DNA from: Microbacterium sp.
Lineage (GTDB): Bacteria; Actinomycetota; Actinomycetes; Actinomycetales; Microbacteriaceae
Reading direction: 5' to 3'
Length of the DNA: 64,000 bases
Assembly: GCF_031179285.1 (NCBI RefSeq)
Contig: NZ_JAPSHY010000015.1
Location: 1 to 64,000 of the forward strand
The notes beneath the pieces are model-generated. The model saw only the letters and a program-made list of their open reading frames with translations, had not been told where the DNA came from and made no database searches. A program made the position numbers and the translations under genes. Position 1 is the first letter of the stretch, and each line of letters starts with the position of its first letter. Below, one piece after another: positions 58,488 through 64,000 of the stretch.

Positions 58488-59870
58488 TCAGCGGGCGAGT
58501 CGCTCCGCGATGCCGGTGTACGAGGCCGGGGTCAGCGCGAGCAGGCGCTGCTTCGCAGCATCCCCGATCTCCAGTCCTTCGACGAACGAGGCGAGCTCGG
58601 CGGCACCGACCCGGTGCCCGCGGGTGAGTTCCTTGAGCAGCGCGTACGGGTCGCTGATGCTCGAGCGGCCGGCGACGACTTCGGCGCGGATCACGGTCTG
58701 GATGGCCTCGGCGAGCACCTCCCAGTTCACGTCGAGATCGGCGAGCAGCACGTCACGCGCGAGCGAGATCTCGTTCAGGCCGCGACGCAGGTTGTCGAGC
58801 GCGAGGAGGGAGTGCCCGAAGGCGACACCGATGTTGCGCTGCGTGGTCGAGTCGGTGAGGTCGCGCTGCAGGCGGCTGGTGACGAGCGTCTGCGACAACG
58901 AGCCCAGCAGCGCCGCCGAGAGCTCGAGGTTCGCCTCGGCGTTCTCGAAGCGGATCGGGTTGATCTTGTGCGGCATCGTCGACGAGCCGGTGGCCCCGGC
59001 GACGGGGATCTGAGCGAAGTACCCGAGTGAGATGTACGTCCAGATGTCGGTGGCGAGGTTGTGAAGGATGCCGCCGGCGTGACGCACCCGGTCGTACAGC
59101 TCCACCTGCCAGTCGTGCGACTCGATCTGCGTGGTGAGGATGTTGAAGCCGAGCCCCAGCCCCTCGACGTACTCACGTGCGATCCCGGGCCAGTCCGCGT
59201 CGGGGTCGGCCGCGAGGTGCGCCGACCAGGTGCCCGTCGCGCCGGAGAACTTGGCCAGGTACTCGGATGCCGCGATCTGCGAGCGCACTCGCTCCAGGCG
59301 CCACGCGAACACCGCGATCTCCTTGCCCATCGTCGACGGGGTGGCCGGCTGGCCGTGCGTGCGAGAGAGCATGGCGGCATCCGCATGCTCGACCGCGAGT
59401 TCGCGGAGCTTCTCGATGACCGCGTCGAGGGCGGGCAGCCACACGTTCTCGACGGCGCGCTTGACGGTCAGCGCGTATGAGACCGAATTGATGTCTTCGC
59501 TGGTGCAGGCGAAATGGGTGAGTTCGGCGACGTGGTCGAGCCCCAGGGTCGACAGCCGATCGCGCACGAGGTACTCGATGGCCTTCACATCGTGGCGGGT
59601 GACCGCCTCTTTCTCACCCAGCCAGTCGATCTCGGCCTGCCCGAAGTCACGGTACAGCGCACGCAACCGCTCCTTGTCGGCATCGGCGAGCGGCGACGTC
59701 TCGAACAGCGACCGGTCGGTGAGCGCGATGAGCCACTCGACCTCGACCTCGACCCTCGCGCGGTTGAGGCCCGCCTCGGAGAGGAAGTCGGCGAGACCCG
59801 TGACGGCGGCACGGTAGCGGCCGTCGAGAGGACTCAGAGGCTGCGGCGGGAGCGAAGGCTGGAAGTTCAG
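58488..59870 (-). CDS. purB: Adenylosuccinate lyase
   Basis: Purine biosynthesis enzyme of 460 residues that cleaves SAICAR and adenylosuccinate. The signature GSSTMPHKINP is present, and PLSPLDGRYR near the N-terminus fits the family. No ATG, GTG or TTG exists in frame before LDGRYR; the only start that includes it and has a ribosome-binding site is CTG at 59870, with GAGGA seven bases upstream and CTGA overlap with the phosphatase stop. The first usual start (MRALYRDFG, 59666) would lose about 68 residues including this motif. Confidence 0.92.
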   Translation of the reverse strand: MNFQPSLPPQPLSPLDGRYRAAVTGLADFLSEAGLNRARVEVEVEWLIALTDRSLFETSPLADADKERLRALYRDFGQAEIDWLGEKEAVTRHDVKAIEYLVRDRLSTLGLDHVAELTHFACTSEDINSVSYALTVKRAVENVWLPALDAVIEKLRELAVEHADAAMLSRTHGQPATPSTMGKEIAVFAWRLERVRSQIAASEYLAKFSGATGTWSAHLAADPDADWPGIAREYVEGLGLGFNILTTQIESHDWQVELYDRVRHAGGILHNLATDIWTYISLGYFAQIPVAGATGSSTMPHKINPIRFENAEANLELSAALLGSLSQTLVTSRLQRDLTDSTTQRNIGVAFGHSLLALDNLRRGLNEISLARDVLLADLDVNWEVLAEAIQTVIRAEVVAGRSSISDPYALLKELTRGHRVGAAELASFVEGLEIGDAAKQRLLALTPASYTGIAERLAR

Positions 59871-60418
59871 GAGAGGTCCTCGTGATCGGGGTCCCGCATC
59901 ACGCGGGACGTCGTGCGGTTCAGACGCAGGGCGGGTTCGAGCTGGCGGAACAGGCCCCGGGCCGCGGCCTCAATCATACCGAGCACGGAATCGAACATGT
60001 CCTCGCCCGCGTAGTACGGATCCGGCACGTCGAGGCCGGTATCCGGCGCGAACGAGAGCAGCAGGGTGACCTTGCCCTCCTCGTCCTCATCGTGCGCCCA
60101 CTCGCGCAGGATGCGCTCGTGGGTGCGATCGAGCGCGACGATGAGGTCGTTGTCGGCGAAGGATGCCGCGGTGAACTGCCGCGCGCGGTGATGGGAGCCG
60201 TCGTAGCCTCGGCGGGCGAGCGAATCGATGGTGCGACGGTCGGCCTGTTCGCCGAGGTGCCAGTCGCCGGTGCCCGCGCTCCGCGACACGATCCGCGATC
60301 CCAGCCCCTGGCGCTCGGCGAGATCGCGGAAGACGACCTCTGCCATCGGCGAGCGGCAGATGTTCCCCGTGCAGACGAAGATCACGCGGAAGGGATCCGG
60401 GGATGTCACACAGACCAT
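59867..60418 (-). CDS. Low-molecular-weight protein-tyrosine phosphatase
   Basis: Phosphatase of 183 residues. The P-loop CTGNICRS has Cys16 as nucleophile and Arg22, and the general acid is in the VPDPYYAG motif. It is longer than the usual 150 residues because of a C-terminal extension. The ATG at 60418 lacks an obvious ribosome-binding site. Its stop overlaps the purB start by CTGA. Role: cleavage of phosphotyrosine; in actinobacteria often tied to cell-envelope control, not proven here. Confidence 0.92.
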   Translation of the reverse strand: MVCVTSPDPFRVIFVCTGNICRSPMAEVVFRDLAERQGLGSRIVSRSAGTGDWHLGEQADRRTIDSLARRGYDGSHHRARQFTAASFADNDLIVALDRTHERILREWAHDEDEEGKVTLLLSFAPDTGLDVPDPYYAGEDMFDSVLGMIEAAARGLFRQLEPALRLNRTTSRVMRDPDHEDLS

Positions 60419-60552
60419 TGTGACCGACGGCGCCGCTTCTGCACAGTCCGCTGCGCGGGCACTCTCTCTGCACCGACGCGGCCTCGAAGAACCTGTGCAC
60501 CGGCGGGGGGATCGGCGGAGTGCGAGCCGGGCGGATCACGGATGCTGGTCGC

Positions 60553-60816
60553 ATGTACGCAATCGACATCGCCCAGACCGGCTCCTCCGAGGCGCTGTGG
60601 GCCTGGTTCGCGGCCGGTCGTGAGGTCGACGAAGCGCTCTCGGAACTCGACGCCGCGGGAGCTGCGCTCGTGCCTCTCGTCGCCGAGACGGACTGGCACG
60701 CCGACGGCGTGCGGGCACTGCACACCCTGCTCGAGGATCTCCGGAGGCAGACCGAGAGCGAGCGAGGGCGGTTGAGTGCGCGGCAATGGGAACTCGAGAG
60801 AATGACCGGCGCATGA
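60553..60816 (+). CDS. Small WXG100-like helical protein
   Basis: Product of 87 residues, almost entirely helical, with a central TDWHADGVRALHTLLEDLRR segment (residues 47-66) resembling the WxG turn region of ESAT-6/WXG100 proteins, although the exact Trp-x-Gly is WHADG. It overlaps the following gene by ATGA. A role as a partner or chaperone for the large downstream protein in a type VII-like secretion route is an inference. No secretion-machine genes are seen here. Confidence 0.55.
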   Translation: MYAIDIAQTGSSEALWAWFAAGREVDEALSELDAAGAALVPLVAETDWHADGVRALHTLLEDLRRQTESERGRLSARQWELERMTGA

Positions 60817-62093
60817 GCGACGACCTCGACATCCGGTACGGCGGAGCGATCGCCGTCGACACCGAGGTGCTGCGCGCCGTGGCGACACGCATCGCCGGGG
60901 TCGGGTCGCACCTCGATCGCGCCGAGGCGGCGATCCGCAGGGCGCACGAGATCACCGTCGGCGCTCCCGGCTTCAGCGCGCATGTCGACACGGCAGCCCT
61001 CTGGGCGAGCGGCGTGCACGCCCGCGACATGCGCGTGCGCTGCGATGAGGCGAGCACCGGGACGCTGTTGATGGCCGACGCCTATGAACTCGTCGAGCTG
61101 CGCGCGCAGGCGGCCGCCGTCGCGCTCTCCGACGCCGCCGCAGCGGAGGCGCTGCAGCTGCGCATCGAACGGCTGGAGGCGTCGGACGAGCGGCTGGCAC
61201 CGATGGCCGACATGCTCGTCGCCGGCTGGGAGAACGGTCGCTTCGACGGGCTCGACCGCCAGTTCGATCTGGGTGGCGCGCTGTCGCCGCTCTTCCTCGG
61301 CGGCGCGCTGGTCGGAGCGAGGCTCGGCGTCGGCACCGTGCTCCCCGGGATGACGCTGCGGGGCACCGCCGACCCCGTGACGGTGCGCCCGGTGGCGACG
61401 TCGAGACCGGTCGGCCCACCGACGAACCTCGCCGAGGCGTTCCGCCGATTCCCCGCGGCGCCCGACGCCCAGCTCAAGGTCGAGCGCTACACGATGCCGG
61501 ACGGCACCAGCCGCTACGCCGCGTACATCAAGGGCACGCAGTCTTTCGGCTATGGCGGCGGCGACCCGTGGGACATGAAGTCGAACAAGGAGCTCTACAT
61601 CGGTGAGACCTCGGCGTCGTACCAGGCGACGCTCGACGCGCTCGCGGCCGCCGGTGCGGAGCCGGGCGACCGCGTGGACGTGTATGCCCATTCGCAGGCC
61701 GGTATGGTCGCGGCTCACCTCGCGATGGGGAGCGAATTCGACGTGCAGGTGCAGGTGACAGCGGGAAGCCCGGTCGAGCCGACGCTGCGCGATGATCAGC
61801 TGCTCATCCAGCTTCGTCACACCGACGATGTCGTGTCGTCGCTCGCCGGCGGCGGGTCCCCCGGCGGCACCGGATCGCCGGACAGTTTCATCGCCGAGCG
61901 CGTGGGCGACTCGCGATCAGGGGTGCAGGACGTGTGGCTCGCGACGCACTGGCTCGACCCGTACATCGAGACCGCCGAGATGGTCGACTCCTCCGGTGAT
62001 GTGCGCCTCGAGGGTATCCGTGACTCGTGGCGCGAACTCGGCAAGGCCGAGGCGATCGAGGCCACCGAGTACCGCGCCGAGCGCTCCGGATGA
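60813..62093 (+). CDS. Alpha/beta-hydrolase (lipase-like) protein with helical N-terminal domain
   Basis: Protein of 426 residues. The N-terminal ~120 residues are helical with ALWASGVHARDM, like WXG100-type N-terminal regions of effector proteins. From about residue 220 comes a hydrolase-like domain with the nucleophile-elbow-like motif YAHSQAG (Ser294), and VDVYAHSQAGMVAAHLA. No signal peptide is seen. A WXG-like region plus hydrolase layout fits a type VII-like effector (inference). It is coupled to the 87-residue gene. Confidence 0.7.
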   Translation: MSDDLDIRYGGAIAVDTEVLRAVATRIAGVGSHLDRAEAAIRRAHEITVGAPGFSAHVDTAALWASGVHARDMRVRCDEASTGTLLMADAYELVELRAQAAAVALSDAAAAEALQLRIERLEASDERLAPMADMLVAGWENGRFDGLDRQFDLGGALSPLFLGGALVGARLGVGTVLPGMTLRGTADPVTVRPVATSRPVGPPTNLAEAFRRFPAAPDAQLKVERYTMPDGTSRYAAYIKGTQSFGYGGGDPWDMKSNKELYIGETSASYQATLDALAAAGAEPGDRVDVYAHSQAGMVAAHLAMGSEFDVQVQVTAGSPVEPTLRDDQLLIQLRHTDDVVSSLAGGGSPGGTGSPDSFIAERVGDSRSGVQDVWLATHWLDPYIETAEMVDSSGDVRLEGIRDSWRELGKAEAIEATEYRAERSG

Positions 62094-62109
62094 TTCCGGT
62101 GCGGCGCTG

Positions 62110-62514
62110 TCAGTGACGGCGGGATTTGCGCTTCTGCGGCCGGAGGACGAACCCGAAGATGCCGTTGATCACTGAGATGATGAGCGCGGCGACCACGCCC
62201 CACCAGAAATGCCCGACCGTCAGGCCCCAGCCGAAGCCGCTCGTGATCCACGCGGTCAGCCACAGCAGGAACCCGTTGATGACGAAGCCGATGAGGCCGA
62301 AGGTGAGGATGTAGAGCGGGAAGGCGACGATCTTGACGACGGTGCCGATGATCGTGTTCACGACAGCGAAGATCGCCCCGACCGCGAGCAGGGTGAGCAC
62401 GAACTGCAGGGTCTCGCCCGGCGGGAAGGCGGTGACGACCACCTGCAGCACAGGGATCAGCGTCACGACCCAGAGGGCGAAGGCGTTCACGACGACTCGG
62501 ATGATGAAGCGCAT
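62110..62514 (-). CDS. Phage-holin-like membrane protein (Phage_holin_4_2 family)
   Basis: Four-helix membrane protein of 134 residues. FIIRVVVNAFALWVVTLIP, LLAVGAIFAVVNTIIGTVVKIVAFPLYILTFGLIGFVINGFLLWL (the family core) are typical of the chromosomal relatives of the mycobacteriophage-type holin family, which are widespread and not evidence for a prophage. The ATG at 62514 is used. It is convergent with the lipase-like gene and divergent from hisC. Confidence 0.82.
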   Translation of the reverse strand: MRFIIRVVVNAFALWVVTLIPVLQVVVTAFPPGETLQFVLTLLAVGAIFAVVNTIIGTVVKIVAFPLYILTFGLIGFVINGFLLWLTAWITSGFGWGLTVGHFWWGVVAALIISVINGIFGFVLRPQKRKSRRH

Positions 62515-62606
62515 GGTTCGTCCAGTCTGGCATGCCGCATCCCGGATGTCAGCGGTCGAGCGCCTCACCGGCTGACCGGGCGAGGGCCTGCTCATAGACT
62601 CGGGGC

Positions 62607-63674
62607 GTGACCGAACCGCTCCTGCCCCGCATCCGTCCGGCCATCGCCGCCCTCGCTCCCTACCGGCAGGGCAAGCAGGCGGGCCCCGATGCGTTCAAGC
62701 TCTCGAGTAACGAGAATCCCTTCGACCCGCTGCCGTCGGTGGCCGAAGCGCTGCAGCACACGACGCCGATCAATCGCTATCCGGATGCGACGGCGGGCCG
62801 GCTGCGCGCGCGCCTCGCCGCGCGTTTCGGCGTCGACCCCGACCAGGTCCATGTCGCCGCAGGGTCCGTGTCGATCCTGCATCAGCTGATCCTCGCGACG
62901 TCGTCCGCCGGCGACGAGGTCGTCTACGCGTGGCGCTCCTTCGAGGCGTACCCGAGCCTTCCGCTCGTCGCCGGGGCCACCGGCGTGCAGGTGCCGCTCA
63001 CGGCCGGCGCCCGGCACGACCTCGATGCCATGGCCGCCGCCGTCACCGAGCGCACCCGAGCGGTCATCGTGTGCACCCCCAACAATCCGACCGGTCCGAT
63101 CGTCACGGCGGCCGAGTTCGCGGCTTTCGTCGAACGGGTGCCGGGCGACGTGCTGATCATCCTCGATGAGGCGTACGCGGAGTTCGTCACCGCACCCGGC
63201 GCCGTTGACGGCCTCGCCGAGCGGGTGTTCGAGACGCATCCCAACGTGGTGGTGCTGCGGACGTTCTCCAAGGCGTACGGCCTCGCGGGCCTGCGCATCG
63301 GCTATGCGGTGGGCAACGCCCGTGTTCTCGATGCCGCAAGGAGCACCGGCATCCCCCTCTCGGTCACGTCCGCCGCCGAGAACGCCGCGATCGCAAGCCT
63401 CGATGCCGAGGCGGAGCTGCTCGAGCGCGTCGCCGTCATCGTCGAGCGCCGCGCCCGTCTCGCCGACGGCCTGCGCGCCGAGGGGTGGGACATCCCCGAC
63501 GCCCAGGGCAACTTCGTCTGGCTCCCCACCGGAGACCGCACCGACGAAGTGGCGGCGGCATTCGCCGCAGCCGACCTGATCGTGCGGCCCTTCCCAGGCG
63601 ACGGCATCCGCATATCCGTCGGTGAGGAAGCGTCCGTCGCCCGCGTGATCGAGGTCGCCGCTGCCACCCGCTGA
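62607..63674 (+). CDS. hisC: Histidinol-phosphate aminotransferase
   Basis: PLP-dependent aminotransferase of histidine biosynthesis, 355 residues. The PLP Lys is K222 in [28 protein letters not shown] and DEAYAEF are family motifs. Members of this group sometimes act on aromatic amino acids instead, so the name is by similarity. The GTG start at 62607 has weak upstream signals. It precedes the E1-alpha gene, separated by 86 bases. Confidence 0.88.
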   Translation: MTEPLLPRIRPAIAALAPYRQGKQAGPDAFKLSSNENPFDPLPSVAEALQHTTPINRYPDATAGRLRARLAARFGVDPDQVHVAAGSVSILHQLILATSSAGDEVVYAWRSFEAYPSLPLVAGATGVQVPLTAGARHDLDAMAAAVTERTRAVIVCTPNNPTGPIVTAAEFAAFVERVPGDVLIILDEAYAEFVTAPGAVDGLAERVFETHPNVVVLRTFSKAYGLAGLRIGYAVGNARVLDAARSTGIPLSVTSAAENAAIASLDAEAELLERVAVIVERRARLADGLRAEGWDIPDAQGNFVWLPTGDRTDEVAAAFAAADLIVRPFPGDGIRISVGEEASVARVIEVAAATR

Positions 63675-63760
63675 TCGGCGGATTCTCCGCGTTCCCGACA
63701 GATACGAGGGAGTCCTAAGTATGCGTGCCCTGGCATGCCGTCGCGGGTAGCGTAAGAGCC

Positions 63761-64000
63761 GTGACTACCTCCGAGACCCCCCTCGTGCGCGTCCTCGACG
63801 CGACCGGACAGTTCACTCCTTCGGATGCGGCCGAGCAGTACCTGCCCCTGATCGAGGCGATCACGGATGCAGAGCTCGAGCAGTTCTACCGCGACATGGT
63901 CGTCATCCGCGCCATCGACACCCAGGCCACCAATCTGCAGCGGCAGGGCCAGCTGGCGCTCTGGCCGCCGAGCCGTGGGCAGGAGGCAGCTCAAGTCGGG
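63761..64000 (+). CDS. 2-oxoacid dehydrogenase E1 component alpha subunit (partial, cut by window end)
   Basis: The frame begins with GTG at 63761 (VTTSETPLVRVLDATGQF, residues 1-18) and runs to the end of the window. Residues 40-80 read EQFYRDMVVIRAIDTQATNLQRQGQLALWPPSRGQEAA, the family opening of pyruvate or branched-chain 2-oxoacid dehydrogenase E1 alpha with the thiamine-diphosphate domain following outside. The full gene is about 1.1 kb longer. Confidence 0.88.
   Translation, partial: MTTSETPLVRVLDATGQFTPSDAAEQYLPLIEAITDAELEQFYRDMVVIRAIDTQATNLQRQGQLALWPPSRGQEAAQVG

Noticed and set aside
60553..62093. Complete type VII secretion locus
   Set aside because: No EccC-, EccB- or MycP-like genes occur in the window; only a small partner-like protein and a candidate effector are present.
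62110..62514. Prophage remnant because of a holin-type protein
   Set aside because: This family has many chromosomal members, and no integrase, capsid, tail or lysin genes are near.

Overview
The window is very GC-rich chromosomal DNA from an actinobacterium, most likely Microbacterium or a close Microbacteriaceae relative. Reasons: the conserved rpsR-rplI ... dnaB order at the left end, actinobacterial families throughout (WYL regulator, DUF6194, Imm5-like protein, PopR/ClgR-like regulator, paired ClpP genes, mycobacteriophage-type small holin-like membrane protein), frequent GTG starts and ATGA stop/start overlaps. I see no rRNA, tRNA, CRISPR array, prophage or insertion-sequence transposase.

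Layout. 1-8 kb: ribosomal proteins S18 and L9, a WYL regulator divergent from an epoxide hydrolase, a winged-helix protein, a secreted Val/Pro-rich protein, a cluster of DnaA-box-like sites, and dnaB. 8-18 kb: a catabolic cluster with an enolase-superfamily enzyme, a complete polar amino-acid ABC transporter, a D-aminoacylase-type amidohydrolase, a sugar-porter MFS protein, a mutarotase-like protein, a GntR/FadR regulator and a short-chain dehydrogenase. It carries two identical 10-bp palindromes (TTGTCGACAA), one in the divergent promoter and one just before the regulator. 18-31.5 kb: accessory genes, including an M23-like protein, a SnoaL-like protein and TetR regulator with a four-copy 7-bp repeat, a frameshifted MFS exporter, an ECF sigma factor with a redoxin, an imine-reductase-like enzyme, an HxlR/MFS pair with a perfect operator, and an ArsR/CDF metal pair. 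31.5-36 kb: an Imm5-like protein, DUF6194, and a two-domain MerR gene whose ancestral link to an NmrA-like gene is interrupted by a 1.9-kb segment between 20-bp direct repeats.

36-41 kb: DUF808, msrB-msrA, an alpha/beta hydrolase, katA and its Fur-family regulator with a Fur-type box, mostly oxidative-stress functions. 41-47 kb: a LacI-controlled sugar ABC importer with a GH130-type enzyme, with twin LacI operators 20 bp apart. 47-54.9 kb: a terpenoid-cyclase-fold-like protein, a J-domain protein, a MATE exporter, an Lrp/PLP-enzyme pair, and a ClpP pair in which the second subunit lacks the catalytic serine, next to a PopR/ClgR-like gene. 54.9-56.1 kb: a rhodanese-type sulfurtransferase framed on both sides by arrays of a 19-nt repeat ending in hairpins; weaker relatives of the repeat occur near 0.85 and 48.05 kb. 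56-64 kb: an HTH-containing protein, two small membrane proteins, low-molecular-weight phosphatase and purB (apparently a CTG start), a WXG100-like small protein coupled to a lipase-like effector candidate, a holin-like membrane protein, hisC, and the start of a pyruvate/branched-chain dehydrogenase E1-alpha gene cut by the window end.

The best candidates for something not yet described are the 8-18 kb regulon, the ClpP/ClpR-like pair, the 1.9-kb inserted module, and the 19-nt repeat family.
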